The notes: generated by a model not told the origin, from the sequence alone. 64,000 nucleotides of DNA from Bacillus siamensis KCTC 13613 (GCF_000262045.1 NZ_AJVF01000039.1:620001-684000); one strand, 5' to 3'. Counted from the stretch's first letter, positions 17,100-31,665 are shown. Numbers and translations: made by a program.

Positions 17100-18107
17100 A
17101 TGGCTGAACATACATTGAAAGATACTGCGTTTTCCGTATTGAATTTATCGCCGGTCGTACAGGGGGGAACGGTTGCTGAATCGTTCCGCAACAGCATGGA
17201 TTTAGCGCGCCGCGCCGAGGAGTGGGGCTATAACCGCTATTGGCTGGCGGAGCATCATAATATAGAAGGCGTCGCCAGCTCGGCAACGTCAGTGCTGATC
17301 GGCCACATCGCCGGCGGCACGAAAAAAATCCGCGTCGGTTCAGGCGGCATTATGCTGCCGAATCATTCGTCACTTATAATCGCGGAGCAATTCGGAACCC
17401 TTGAAACGTTATATCCAGGGCGGATTGACCTCGGACTCGGACGTGCGCCGGGAACCGACCAATTAACGGCGAGAGCCTTAAGAAGAAACATAAACAGCGG
17501 GGAGGATTTTCCGGAGCAGCTTGAAGAATTGAGAAATTACTTCAAACCGACAGGCAATGTGCGCAATCAAGTCCGCGCCATTCCGGGCGAAGGGCTGGAC
17601 GTGCCGATCTGGCTTCTGGGCTCAAGCGGCTTCAGCGCACGCCTTGCCGGAGAGCTCGGGCTTCCGTTCGCCTTTGCGGCTCATTTCTCACCGAAAAATA
17701 CCGTGCCGGCTCTTGAGCTGTACCGAAGCTCCTTCCGTCCGTCAGACGTACTGGATAAACCGTACGCGATGGTCGGCGTCACCGTCATTGCCGCAGACAC
17801 GGATGAAAAGGCGGAGCATCTGGCGACATCGCATTATCAAAGATTTTTAGACCTCGTCCGCGGCACGCCGAACCAGTTGAAGCCCCCTGTTGAAGACATG
17901 GATCAAATCTGGTCGCCGTATGAAAAAGCGATGGTGAATGAACAGCTCAGTTCAACGATCGTCGGCGGACCGGAGCGTGTGAAGGAAAAACTGGAAAGCT
18001 TCATCCGGACAACACAGGCGGATGAAATCATGGTGAATTCAGAAAGCTTTGAGCATGCCGACAGAATGCGGTCGTTTGAAATCATCGCCGAATTAAAAAA
18101 CAGCTGA
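17100..18107 (+). CDS. yvbT: Luciferase-like (LLM) flavin oxidoreductase YvbT
   Basis: Bacterial-luciferase-like FMN-dependent monooxygenase family, 335 aa, TIM barrel. Family marks are [13 protein letters not shown] near residue 40, [14 protein letters not shown], and [18 protein letters not shown] is well spaced before the ATG. It stands alone with its own terminator. The natural substrate is not known. The 240-bp gap upstream has an inverted TTTTCA/TGAAAA pair near 16905 but no promoter I would call with confidence. Confidence 0.88.
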   Translation: MAEHTLKDTAFSVLNLSPVVQGGTVAESFRNSMDLARRAEEWGYNRYWLAEHHNIEGVASSATSVLIGHIAGGTKKIRVGSGGIMLPNHSSLIIAEQFGTLETLYPGRIDLGLGRAPGTDQLTARALRRNINSGEDFPEQLEELRNYFKPTGNVRNQVRAIPGEGLDVPIWLLGSSGFSARLAGELGLPFAFAAHFSPKNTVPALELYRSSFRPSDVLDKPYAMVGVTVIAADTDEKAEHLATSHYQRFLDLVRGTPNQLKPPVEDMDQIWSPYEKAMVNEQLSSTIVGGPERVKEKLESFIRTTQADEIMVNSESFEHADRMRSFEIIAELKNS

Positions 18108-18110
18108 TCA

Positions 18111-18142
18111 AAAAAAGCAATGTGCGCAGCACATTGCTTTTT

Positions 18143-18143
<1 letters not shown>
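18111..18143. terminator. Bidirectional terminator yvbT / araR
   Basis: A 15-bp perfect stem (AAAAAAGCAATGTGC with complement) and a 3-base loop between the convergent genes. Confidence 0.9.
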
Positions 18144-19353
<1,210 letters not shown>

Positions 19354-19380
19354 TTTCCTTATTTTTAGATAAAATTCTTT

Positions 19381-19396
19381 ATAAGTACGTACAAAT
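19381..19396. promoter_or_regulatory. AraR box 2 upstream of araE
   Basis: ATAAGTACGTACAAAT, two mismatches in the left arm. Paired with the box at 19338 in the araE control region. Confidence 0.88.
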
Positions 19397-19412
19397 GTAA
19401 CAGTGCTCTAAT

Positions 19413-19427
19413 TTGTAAGCGTTTTTA
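19413..19427 (+). promoter_or_regulatory. Imperfect cre-like site upstream of araE
   Basis: TTGTAAGCGTTTTTA matches the cre consensus except for the C near the 3' end. It lies about 30 bp before the araE start. Confidence 0.4.
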
Positions 19428-19455
19428 TTCTATTATTCGCGGGAGGGTAAAATTC

Positions 19456-20850
19456 ATGAAGAATCACCCGGCACCAATTGGCTCAAATGTACCTGTCACT
19501 CGGGAGCATTCGAAGTGGTTTGTCATTCTTATCTCATGCGCGGCCGGACTGGGAGGGCTTTTGTACGGTTATGACACGGCGGTTATTTCCGGCGCCATCG
19601 GTTTTCTGAAAGACTTGTACCGTTTAAGTCCTTTTATGGAAGGGCTCGTGATTTCAAGCATTATGATCGGCGGTGTTTTCGGCGTCGGTATTTCCGGATT
19701 TTTGAGTGACCGTTTCGGACGGAGAAAGGTTCTGATGGCAGCGGCCCTTTTGTTTGCGATGTCAGCGGTTGTCTCTGCGCTTTCTCAAAGTGTGTCTTCC
19801 TTAATTATCGCCAGAATCATCGGCGGTCTGGGAATCGGAATGGGCTCCTCGCTTTCTGTCACCTATATTACCGAAGCCGCTCCGCCGGCCATACGCGGCA
19901 GTCTGTCCTCACTGTATCAACTGTTTACGATATTAGGCATCTCCGGCACTTATTTTATTAACCTCGCCGTCCAGCAGTCCGGCTCATATGAATGGGGGGT
20001 GCACACCGGCTGGCGGTGGATGCTCGCTTACGGCATGATTCCGTCTGTCATCTTTTTTATCGTGCTGCTTATCGTGCCGGAAAGTCCGCGCTGGCTTGCA
20101 AAAGCGGGGCGCAGGAATGAAGCTCTCGCCGTGCTGACGCGCATTAACGGCGAGCAGACCGCGAAAGAAGAAATCAAACAAATCGAAACGTCTTTACAAT
20201 TAGAAAAAATGGGTTCATTGTCTCAGCTGTTTAAACCGGGGCTGAGAAAAGCGCTTGTGATCGGGATTCTGCTGGCTTTGTTCAATCAGGTCATCGGCAT
20301 GAACGCGATTACGTATTACGGGCCGGAAATCTTCAAAATGATGGGCTTCGGGCAGAATGCGGGGTTTGTCACGACATGCATCGTCGGTGTCGTCGAAGTG
20401 ATTTTCACCATTATCGCGGTTCTTTTAGTCGATAAAGTTGGCCGGAAAAAGCTGATGGGGGTCGGATCAGCCTTTATGGCGCTGTTCATGATCTTAATCG
20501 GGGCATCCTTTTATTTTCAGCTGGCAAGCGGTCCGGCTTTAGTCGTCATTATATTAGGATTCGTCGCCGCTTTCTGCGTTTCAGTCGGGCCGATTACGTG
20601 GATCATGATTTCAGAAATCTTTCCGAACCACCTCCGCGCACGCGCCGCCGGTATTGCGACGATATTCCTGTGGGGGGCGAACTGGGCGATCGGCCAATTC
20701 GTTCCGATGATGATCAGCGGGCTGGGTCTCGCGTACACTTTCTGGATATTTGCCGTCATTAATATTCTCTGTTTCTTGTTTGTCGTGACGATCTGCCCTG
20801 AGACGAAAAATAAATCATTAGAGGAAATAGAAAAACTCTGGATAAAATGA
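19456..20850 (+). CDS. araE: Arabinose:proton symporter AraE
   Basis: Major facilitator (sugar porter) that imports L-arabinose; in B. subtilis it also takes xylose and galactose. The 464-residue protein has 12 membrane helices with sugar-porter signatures: GYDTAVISGA, DRFGRRKVLM, PESPRWL, GWRWML and PETKNKSLEEIE near the C-terminus. GGGAGGG precedes the ATG. It is divergent from araR, with two AraR boxes and a cre-like site in between. A hairpin follows the stop. Confidence 0.96.
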   Translation: MKNHPAPIGSNVPVTREHSKWFVILISCAAGLGGLLYGYDTAVISGAIGFLKDLYRLSPFMEGLVISSIMIGGVFGVGISGFLSDRFGRRKVLMAAALLFAMSAVVSALSQSVSSLIIARIIGGLGIGMGSSLSVTYITEAAPPAIRGSLSSLYQLFTILGISGTYFINLAVQQSGSYEWGVHTGWRWMLAYGMIPSVIFFIVLLIVPESPRWLAKAGRRNEALAVLTRINGEQTAKEEIKQIETSLQLEKMGSLSQLFKPGLRKALVIGILLALFNQVIGMNAITYYGPEIFKMMGFGQNAGFVTTCIVGVVEVIFTIIAVLLVDKVGRKKLMGVGSAFMALFMILIGASFYFQLASGPALVVIILGFVAAFCVSVGPITWIMISEIFPNHLRARAAGIATIFLWGANWAIGQFVPMMISGLGLAYTFWIFAVINILCFLFVVTICPETKNKSLEEIEKLWIK

Positions 20851-20861
20851 AAGCGTTTTAC

Positions 20862-20891
20862 GACAAAAGTCCGCTCCGGCGGGCTTTTGTC
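20862..20891 (+). terminator. Hairpin after araE
   Basis: A 13-bp stem, GACAAAAGTCCGC with its complement (one G-T pair), 12 bp past the stop. It lacks a clean T run after the stem, so termination may be partial. Confidence 0.6.
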
Positions 20892-20983
20892 TGTCACTTT
20901 CAGTCCGTTTCTGTATATAATGACTGTATCAAGGAGATACTGGTAAATCCTGCGAAGAATGTCGAGGAATTGACCTTTAACAG

Positions 20984-21012
20984 TTGAATTAACAAAGTCA
21001 TCCTGTTAAAAT
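20984..21012 (+). promoter_or_regulatory. Sigma-A promoter of cggR-gapA operon
   Basis: TTGAAT, 17 bp, TAAAAT. The CggR operator lies about 40-75 bp further down, as in B. subtilis. Confidence 0.65.
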
Positions 21013-21049
21013 AATTAAAGAAAGCAGACATAATTTTTTTTGGCTATGA

Positions 21050-21085
21050 TGGGACGTTTTTTGTCATAGCGGGACATTTTCTGTC
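21050..21085 (+). promoter_or_regulatory. CggR operator (two direct repeats)
   Basis: Two copies of the known CggR repeat, xGGGAC-N6-TGTC, separated by four bases. The second begins CGGGAC and the first TGGGAC, one mismatch from consensus. It sits downstream of the promoter, so bound CggR would block elongation until fructose-1,6-bisphosphate releases it. Confidence 0.9.
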
Positions 21086-21114
21086 CAGTATGAATAGGAA
21101 GGAACGTTTGAGTC

Positions 21115-22149
21115 ATGAACCAGTTAATCCAAGCTCAAAAAAAATTATTGCCTGATCTTTTGCTTGTCATGCAGAAAAGATTTGAAATCTTGCAGTATAT
21201 CAGGCTTACCGAACCGATCGGCCGCAGAAGTCTCGCAGCCAGTCTCGGATTGACCGAGCGCGTTCTCAGAAGCGAGGTTCAGTTTTTGAAAGAACAGAAT
21301 CTCATTGATATTAAAACAAACGGCATGACAATGACGGAAGAAGGCTATTCACTGCTTTCGATTCTGGAAGATACGATGAAGGATGTTTTAGGATTGACGC
21401 TTTTGGAAAAGACATTAAAAGAGCGGCTTAATCTGAAAGATGCCATTATCGTCTCCGGAGACAGCGACCAATCTCCTTGGGTCAAAAAAGAATTAGGGAG
21501 AGCGGCCGTTGCGTGTATGAAAAAGAGATTTTCAGGCAAAAATATCGTCGCTGTAACCGGCGGTACGACAATTGAAGCCGTCGCCGATATGATGACGCCG
21601 GATTCTAAAAACCGCGAGCTTTTGTTTGTGCCTGCAAGAGGCGGTTTAGGCGAAGACGTGAAAAACCAGGCGAACACCATATGCGCGCATATGGCGGAAA
21701 AGGCTTCAGGCACTTACCGGCTTTTGTTTGTTCCCGGACAGCTGTCGCAAGGCGCCTATTCATCTATTATTGAAGAACCTTCCGTAAAAGAGGTGCTTCA
21801 GACGATTAAATCAGCGAGTATGCTCATTCACGGAATCGGCGAAGCTAGAACAATGGCGGAGCGAAGAAACACACCTTTGGAAGATTTGAAGAAAATAGAT
21901 GACAATCATGCGGTGACAGAAGCATTCGGCTACTACTTTAATGCGGACGGAGAAGTCGTTCACAAGGTGCATTCAGTCGGAATGCAGCTCGATGACCTCG
22001 ATGCCATTCCCGACATTATCGCAGTAGCGGGCGGATCATCAAAAGCAGAAGCAATCGAAGCTTATTTTAAAAAGCAGCGAAACACGGTTCTCGTCACGGA
22101 CGAAGGAGCCGCAAAGAAGTTATTAAGGGATAACAGTCCCTCAATATAA
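21115..22149 (+). CDS. cggR: Central glycolytic genes regulator CggR
   Basis: SorC/DeoR-type repressor of the cggR-gapA-pgk-tpiA-pgm-eno operon; the inducer is fructose-1,6-bisphosphate. The 344-residue protein has an N-terminal winged helix (GRRSLAASLGLTERVLRSEVQF, about 36-58) and a sugar-phosphate-binding domain from about 90, with VTGGTTIEAVADMM and VPARGGLGEDV. It extends a few residues past the B. subtilis protein (340). A small hairpin covers its last codons. Confidence 0.96.
   Translation: MNQLIQAQKKLLPDLLLVMQKRFEILQYIRLTEPIGRRSLAASLGLTERVLRSEVQFLKEQNLIDIKTNGMTMTEEGYSLLSILEDTMKDVLGLTLLEKTLKERLNLKDAIIVSGDSDQSPWVKKELGRAAVACMKKRFSGKNIVAVTGGTTIEAVADMMTPDSKNRELLFVPARGGLGEDVKNQANTICAHMAEKASGTYRLLFVPGQLSQGAYSSIIEEPSVKEVLQTIKSASMLIHGIGEARTMAERRNTPLEDLKKIDDNHAVTEAFGYYFNADGEVVHKVHSVGMQLDDLDAIPDIIAVAGGSSKAEAIEAYFKKQRNTVLVTDEGAAKKLLRDNSPSI
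22126..22141 (+). promoter_or_regulatory. Hairpin at cggR 3' end, candidate mRNA processing site
   Basis: AGGGA and TCCCT pair around a 6-base loop at the end of cggR. In B. subtilis RNase Y cuts the cggR-gapA mRNA near here and a hairpin protects the gapA message. The stem is short, so this is an inference from location. Confidence 0.45.
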
Positions 22150-22167
22150 ATATCTCTCACTTATTAA

Positions 22168-23190
<1,023 letters not shown>

Positions 23191-23216
23191 TTCATAGCTC
23201 CCGGAAAGAGCCGGAC

Positions 23217-23245
23217 TTGGTTCTTTCGGACAGAAACGCTATAAT
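23217..23245 (+). promoter_or_regulatory. Candidate promoter between gapA and pgk
   Basis: TTGGTT, exactly 17 bp, TATAAT. A separate promoter for pgk-tpiA-pgm-eno is known in B. subtilis. Here the start would lie about 260 bp before pgk, and a terminator-like hairpin begins only about 6 bp after the expected start. Confidence 0.5.
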
Positions 23246-23257
23246 GAAAGCGGACAA

Positions 23258-23287
23258 GGGAAGGGGACGGACTCCCTTTCCCTTTTT
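23258..23287 (+). terminator. Terminator or attenuator hairpin, gapA-pgk gap
   Basis: GGGAAGGGGA and TCCCTTTCCC form a 10-bp stem (one G-T pair) with loop CGGAC, followed by TTTTT. It would end much of the cggR-gapA transcript, consistent with gapA mRNA being more abundant than downstream messages in B. subtilis. Confidence 0.7.
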
Positions 23288-23493
23288 CCATGAGAACCGG
23301 CTTTCAGAAAGCGCCGGATTGCTGCAGAACGTCCGCGTTTTGCAGTTTCAGCGGCACTTTCGTTTTCGGGCCGCCTGCCCTGGCTCAGAAGACGATCTGC
23401 CCCGTGCCCGGAAGCTGCAATCTGCCCCGCGGCGGAAGCATCCATAAGGCGGTTTCACGTTTCACGTTTTTCGTGCTATGCAAACCATTTTGA

Positions 23494-23506
23494 AGGAGGA
23501 TCTCCT
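23494..23506 (+). promoter_or_regulatory. Palindrome covering the pgk Shine-Dalgarno sequence
   Basis: AGGAG-GAT-CTCCT: the five bases of the ribosome site can pair with the five just downstream. The spacing from AGGAGG to the pgk ATG is 12, longer than usual. Confidence 0.5.
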
Positions 23507-23511
23507 AAGGC

Positions 23512-24696
23512 ATGAATAAAAAAACAGTAAAAGACATCGACGTAAAAGGCAAAGTCGTATTCTGCCGCGTTGACTTTAACGTTCCAATGAAAGACGGGGA
23601 AGTAACAGACGATACTCGTATCCGTGCTGCGCTTCCGACAATCAAACATCTTGCAGACCAAGGCGCGAAAGTCCTTCTTGCGAGCCACTTAGGCCGCCCG
23701 AAAGGCGAAGTGGTTGAGGAGCTTCGTTTAACTCCTGTCGCTGCACGCTTAGGCGAACTGCTTGGCAAAGAAGTGAAAAAAGCAGATGAAGCTTACGGTG
23801 ATGCTGTAAAAGCACAAATTTCTGATATGAAGGACGGAGACGTTCTTGTATTGGAAAACGTACGTTTCTACCCTGGCGAAGAGAAAAATGATCCTGAGCT
23901 TGCTAAAGCATTTGCTGAGCTTGCGGATGTATATGTCAATGACGCATTCGGTGCTGCCCACCGTGCTCACGCATCTACAGCCGGAATTGCCGAGCATCTG
24001 CCGGCGGTTGCAGGATTCCTGATGGAAAAAGAGCTTGACGTTCTCGGCAAAGCCGTGACAAATCCTGAGCGCCCGTTTACGGCAATCATCGGCGGAGCGA
24101 AAGTAAAAGACAAAATCGGCGTCATCGAAAGTCTGCTTGATAAAGTGGACAACTTGATCATCGGCGGAGGTCTTGCTTATACATTCGTTAAAGCGCTTGG
24201 CTATGAAGTCGGTAAATCTCTTCTTGAAGAAGATAAAATCGAGCTTGCAAAATCATTCATGGACCGCGCGAAAGAAAAAGGCGTTAAATTCTATATGCCG
24301 GAAGACGTTCTCGTTGCTGATGATTTCTCTAACGATGCAAACGTTCAAATCGTGCCGATCTCTGAGATTCCAAGTGATTTAGAAGCCATCGACATTGGTA
24401 CGAAAACACGCGAAACGTACGCTGACGTTATCAAAAACAGCAAACTTGTCGTGTGGAACGGACCGATGGGCGTATTCGAAATCGACTTGTTCGCTCAAGG
24501 CACAAAAGCGGTTGCAGAAGCATTGGCAGAGGCGAATGATACATACTCTGTCATCGGCGGAGGAGACTCTGCGGCAGCCGTTGAAAAATTCGGCCTTGCT
24601 GACAAAATGAGCCACATCTCAACAGGCGGCGGCGCATCCCTTGAATTTATGGAAGGCAAAGAGCTTCCAGGGGTAGCTGCACTGAACGATAAATAA
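23512..24696 (+). CDS. pgk: Phosphoglycerate kinase
   Basis: Glycolytic enzyme making ATP from 1,3-bisphosphoglycerate. 394 aa, two Rossmann-like lobes: substrate-binding basic patch in [10 protein letters not shown] and SHLGRPKG (N-lobe), hinge, then the nucleotide lobe with [11 protein letters not shown] and [13 protein letters not shown]. First gene of the closely spaced pgk-tpiA-pgm-eno block; 24 bp separate it from tpiA. The ribosome site is inside a small palindrome. Confidence 0.98.
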   Translation: MNKKTVKDIDVKGKVVFCRVDFNVPMKDGEVTDDTRIRAALPTIKHLADQGAKVLLASHLGRPKGEVVEELRLTPVAARLGELLGKEVKKADEAYGDAVKAQISDMKDGDVLVLENVRFYPGEEKNDPELAKAFAELADVYVNDAFGAAHRAHASTAGIAEHLPAVAGFLMEKELDVLGKAVTNPERPFTAIIGGAKVKDKIGVIESLLDKVDNLIIGGGLAYTFVKALGYEVGKSLLEEDKIELAKSFMDRAKEKGVKFYMPEDVLVADDFSNDANVQIVPISEIPSDLEAIDIGTKTRETYADVIKNSKLVVWNGPMGVFEIDLFAQGTKAVAEALAEANDTYSVIGGGDSAAAVEKFGLADKMSHISTGGGASLEFMEGKELPGVAALNDK

Positions 24697-28331
<3,635 letters not shown>

Positions 28332-28334
28332 TCG

Positions 28335-28362
28335 AAAAAACCTCCCCAAGGGGAGGTTTTTT
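28335..28362. terminator. Bidirectional terminator eno / yvbK
   Basis: A 13-bp stem AAAAAACCTCCCC with complement and a very tight loop, T runs on both strands. Confidence 0.92.
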
Positions 28363-28823
28363 TATATGTCTGCATAAAGCCTTACCATATCGCGGCACTG
28401 TATCCCGTTTTCGAAAATCTCCTCTTCATAATGCCTGATGAAAAAATCATGGTCGATGGCTTGGAGTCTGAAGCCGCATTTTTGGTAAAGGGCAAGCTGG
28501 CCTATACTGGAGTTGCCCGTTCCGATTTGAATAGTCACTGCTCCCATTTGTTTTGCCTTATTCATGGCCTCTTCTATGAGCCTTCTGCCGATGCCTTTGT
28601 TCTGCATTGATTCGTTTACCGCAATATTGACGATTTCCACCGTTTTTGGTCTTGTTTTTAAAAGGACGAAGACCCCTGCAAGCTCGTCTGACGTCCAAGC
28701 CGTATAGCATTCGCCTCTGGCAAGATAATCATCGACAATTTCCCTCGACGGATCGGCCAGCAGCAATAGTTCATACAGCGCTTCATCCCGCTCTGCCGCT
28801 TTTCGGATGCTCAGTTTTTGCAT
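28362..28823 (-). CDS. yvbK: GNAT-family N-acetyltransferase YvbK
   Basis: Acetyl-CoA-dependent acetyltransferase, 153 aa. The acetyl-CoA-binding motif A is seen as VNESMQNKGIGRRLIEEAMNKAK (Q/R-x-x-G-x-G/A pattern QNKGIG), followed by GAVTIQIGTGNSS and YQKCGFRL. GGAGGAG precedes the ATG. It is convergent with eno. The substrate is not known. Confidence 0.87.
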   Translation of the reverse strand: MQKLSIRKAAERDEALYELLLLADPSREIVDDYLARGECYTAWTSDELAGVFVLLKTRPKTVEIVNIAVNESMQNKGIGRRLIEEAMNKAKQMGAVTIQIGTGNSSIGQLALYQKCGFRLQAIDHDFFIRHYEEEIFENGIQCRDMVRLYADI

Positions 28824-28955
28824 GTCCGTTTCTCCTCCTTCATTGTGATCGGCAGCTATTTTTTCAAAATAACTCCAAAATCATTCTACTTTATTATAAA
28901 ATATGAAACATAGGAAAAGTTATACAAGTTTTGCAGATTGAATAGGAGGAAAGTC

Positions 28956-30734
28956 ATGTTTTTTTGTAAATATTGCGGCCGACAGAATAATGAAGAGGCG
29001 CATTTCTGTAAAGAATGCGGAAAGCCGATCGGGAAAGGAAGCCGGCTGGAGCGGCAGGCGGCTGAATCCGCATCACAGCCGAGAAAGCCTATCCCTAAAA
29101 AAACGCTCTTCCTATGGGGAGGCATCGCTGCAGCGCTCATCTTATTGATTGCCGCATATAAAACCGGAGCCTGGCTGACATCTGAAAAAAGGCTCACGGA
29201 TCAATTCGAACAGGCGGTTCATGACGGGGACACGAAAAAGCTCGCAGCCCTTCTCACCCCATCAGATAAAAAATTAAAGCTGAATGAGACCAATGTCAAA
29301 CCGCTCCTTGCATACGCAAAGAAACACGGTGAACTGATGGAATCGCTTCGCGGCAATTCATCTGAAAAAGATGCGGTATACGTCAAAAAAGAGGGAAAAA
29401 CCCTTCTCTTGTTCGACCATTATGAACTGAAAGTCGATCCGGTTTATTTCCGCATCACAAGTAATTATAAAGGCGCCGATCTTTACATCAACAGCGAGAA
29501 AACCGGTACGGTCAAAAAAGCCGATGAAACCCAAACATTCGGCCCGTATGCACCGGGTGTCTATACGGCGGAAGCCAAGCTTCAAAATGACACGGTTGAC
29601 GTTGGCAAAAAGCAAGAGGCGGAGGCGGCCGGCAGCCGGAATGTTGAGTTGGACCTGCCGTTAGACGCCGAGGATGTGACGTTCACTCCGGCAGACAGCC
29701 TCAAAAACGCGAAAGGCGATCTGCTGATAAACGGCAAGTCCGTCCATAAAGACCCTTTTAAGTCCGTTACATACGGCCCGCTCTTAACTGACGGCTCCAT
29801 GACAGCCGCCGTGGAGGCAGATTTTCCTTGGGGGGAAACAAAAACTGCCGATGTTCCGATCAACGGCACTGATATGGAATTAACGCTAATTCCCGATCAG
29901 GATACACAAAAAACAATCATGGACACGATTGTCAAAACAACGAAGCAGTATACAAAAGCCATGGCAGACGGAAATACGGATCAGATGACAGAGGCTGGTT
30001 CAGCGTGGAAGGAGCAGACGAAAGAAGTGGTTTCCGGCATGAAGAGTTCAGGCACTTTTTTGAAGGATCAGTATAAAGAGACAAGCTTTGATCTGGACTC
30101 ATTTGCGATTTCACAAGAGAACGGCCGCTGGCAAGTAACTGTTACAGGTAAAGAGCTTCATGAGTCTGCTTATTTCGACGGGGATACGAAGCCTGATATG
30201 GAAGAGGCTGAACCGAGCTTTCATTATGTACTGTCATATGATACAAAACATAAAAAATGGGTTTTTGAAAAAGCTGATCCAGCCTCAGATTCTTCTGGGG
30301 CAAATGTGAAAAACATAAAAAACGACCAGCCGAAAACCTACACATCCGCATGGGCGTCATCCAAAGGAAAGGCAGCTTCAGGCAGCCTCACGAATGAACA
30401 AGTCACATCGTTTATGGTTGATTACCTGACAAACCAATCAAGCGCCGTCAGTCTTAACAATTTCGCCATCATGGCGGGCAATTTGGAAGAGGGAAGCCCT
30501 TTGTATGCTGATCAGCAAAAATTGGTTAAAAAACTATACGGCGAGGGAACGACAGAAGTATTTAATGAAGTGAATGTAAAAAGCTTTTCGCAGAACGGCT
30601 CCCATCTGACGATTCATACGTATGAGGAGTTTTATATTACGAAAGCCGGCGGCAGTCCGAAGCTCAGAACATTTAATTGGACGTATGGCGGCGTGGTGAA
30701 AGACGGAAGAATTTATTTAACATCCATTCAATAA
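28956..30734 (+). CDS. yvbJ: Zinc-ribbon membrane protein YvbJ (TcaA-like)
   Basis: 592 aa. An N-terminal zinc ribbon (CKYCGRQNNEEAHFCKECG, CxxC...CxxC) is followed by a basic linker, one membrane helix at about 50-70 (LFLWGGIAAALILLIAAY) and a large extracytoplasmic part. That part looks like repeated beta domains and ends in an NTF2-like fold. This layout matches TcaA, a staphylococcal protein linked to glycopeptide response. AGGAGG at 28944-28949 fixes the ATG at 28956. It is divergent from yvbK. Function in Bacillus unknown. Confidence 0.85.
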   Translation: MFFCKYCGRQNNEEAHFCKECGKPIGKGSRLERQAAESASQPRKPIPKKTLFLWGGIAAALILLIAAYKTGAWLTSEKRLTDQFEQAVHDGDTKKLAALLTPSDKKLKLNETNVKPLLAYAKKHGELMESLRGNSSEKDAVYVKKEGKTLLLFDHYELKVDPVYFRITSNYKGADLYINSEKTGTVKKADETQTFGPYAPGVYTAEAKLQNDTVDVGKKQEAEAAGSRNVELDLPLDAEDVTFTPADSLKNAKGDLLINGKSVHKDPFKSVTYGPLLTDGSMTAAVEADFPWGETKTADVPINGTDMELTLIPDQDTQKTIMDTIVKTTKQYTKAMADGNTDQMTEAGSAWKEQTKEVVSGMKSSGTFLKDQYKETSFDLDSFAISQENGRWQVTVTGKELHESAYFDGDTKPDMEEAEPSFHYVLSYDTKHKKWVFEKADPASDSSGANVKNIKNDQPKTYTSAWASSKGKAASGSLTNEQVTSFMVDYLTNQSSAVSLNNFAIMAGNLEEGSPLYADQQKLVKKLYGEGTTEVFNEVNVKSFSQNGSHLTIHTYEEFYITKAGGSPKLRTFNWTYGGVVKDGRIYLTSIQ

Positions 30735-30738
30735 AAAA

Positions 30739-30768
30739 ATCCCCGCGCCAACCAGGCGGCGGGGGTTT
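30739..30768. terminator. Terminator between yvbJ and yvbI
   Basis: A GC-rich stem (CCCCGC-GCC with GGC-GGCGGGG, one bulge) flanked by A and T runs. Confidence 0.8.
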
Positions 30769-30774
30769 TCGTTT

Positions 30775-31470
30775 TTAAAAGAAAAGATAATTCATAAGTT
30801 CTTTTGTGTAATGCTTGATCGTGAATTGAAATGTTACGCAAATGATGAAATAGATGACGATAACAGCATAAGTGATATCCGCTTTAGCCGTGAGCTGATG
30901 CTGGTAGCTCGCCAGCATGAGCGGAGGCACGGCAAACGCCGCTCCTAAAAGACCGACAGCCAGAATGGTAAAGCAAACGGTTGTGTGCATCAGCATAAAA
31001 ATGAGTGCGAGAAGCAAAATAGCCGTAAACGGAATCAAAAACGCCCCGAATCTGGACAGCGAATCTTTAAATGACACCTGCGCGCCGCCGGCCTTCAACG
31101 CAATAAAAATCAAGAGATACAGGCAGAATACACATATCGCAAAGGTAAGCGCCGGTTTGATCACAACCGCGGTAAAACTGACGTCACGAAAGCCGTCAAT
31201 AAAGAGAATATACATCATAATCGGCGTTATCAGACAGAAAAGCACCATGTTGATTATGCTGCTGACAAGCTGTTCACCGCCTGTCGTTTTGCATGTCTGA
31301 TACGGTTTCTTTAAAACATTAAGCACGAATAAGGCAAATTGCTTTGAAGCCTGTTTAGCAGCGGCGCCGGCCTGCATTTGGCCTGAACCGGTCTGGTTGG
31401 GCTGGGGCGCACCGCACTTTTCACAAAACTTTCCGCCATCTGTATGATGGCCGCATTGAGGACAATACAT
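30775..31470 (-). CDS. yvbI: Zinc-ribbon membrane protein YvbI
   Basis: 231 aa. An N-terminal zinc ribbon (CPQCGHHTDGGKFCEKCG) is followed by a Gly/Gln-rich linker and about five membrane helices, like a Yip1/DUF-type membrane domain. It shares the zinc ribbon with its convergent neighbour YvbJ, which hints at a common role. The frame is open to 31569, but AAAAGGAG before the ATG at 31470 is decisive. A promoter is visible at 31519-31547. Confidence 0.82.
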   Translation of the reverse strand: MYCPQCGHHTDGGKFCEKCGAPQPNQTGSGQMQAGAAAKQASKQFALFVLNVLKKPYQTCKTTGGEQLVSSIINMVLFCLITPIMMYILFIDGFRDVSFTAVVIKPALTFAICVFCLYLLIFIALKAGGAQVSFKDSLSRFGAFLIPFTAILLLALIFMLMHTTVCFTILAVGLLGAAFAVPPLMLASYQHQLTAKADITYAVIVIYFIICVTFQFTIKHYTKELMNYLFF

Positions 31471-31518
31471 TCTAAAACTCCTTTTACATGTAATATAGGG
31501 ATTTTGTTCAATATTTAC

Positions 31519-31547
31519 ATTATAAAAGAAAATAGGGCGGATGTAAC
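31519..31547 (-). promoter_or_regulatory. Candidate promoter of yvbI
   Basis: Reverse strand GTTACA, 17 bp, TATAAT; -35 box 4 of 6. About 50 bp upstream of the start codon. Confidence 0.5.
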
Positions 31548-31574
31548 GGGGATTTCTAAAGATATACAATTCAC

Positions 31575-31601
31575 TTTCTCTATTATTTGATAATAGAGAA
31601 A
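31575..31601. repeat. 27-bp AT-rich palindrome, operator-like
   Basis: Twelve-base arms (TTTCTCTATTAT and its complement) around the three bases TTG. It lies upstream of the 20-residue peptide gene and about 30 bp above the yvbI -35 box, between the two divergent units. No T run follows, so it looks like a protein-binding site more than a terminator. Confidence 0.7.
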
Positions 31602-31613
31602 AAGTACCCTTTA

Positions 31614-31622
31614 TGGTAGAAT
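31614..31622 (+). promoter_or_regulatory. Extended -10 element of the 20-residue peptide unit
   Basis: TGGTAGAAT fits TGN plus a -10 hexamer (TAGAAT). No good -35 box stands 17 bp upstream; that space overlaps the palindrome edge. Confidence 0.45.
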
Positions 31623-31665
31623 TTTTAACGAGAGTATTGATCAGGGTGATAGAGGAAATTAACAG

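Noticed and set aside
23217..23493. Several 60-80 codon frames in the gapA-pgk gap
   Set aside because: They lie across the promoter-like and terminator-like elements, start without ribosome sites and overlap each other on both strands; the gap is better read as regulatory DNA.
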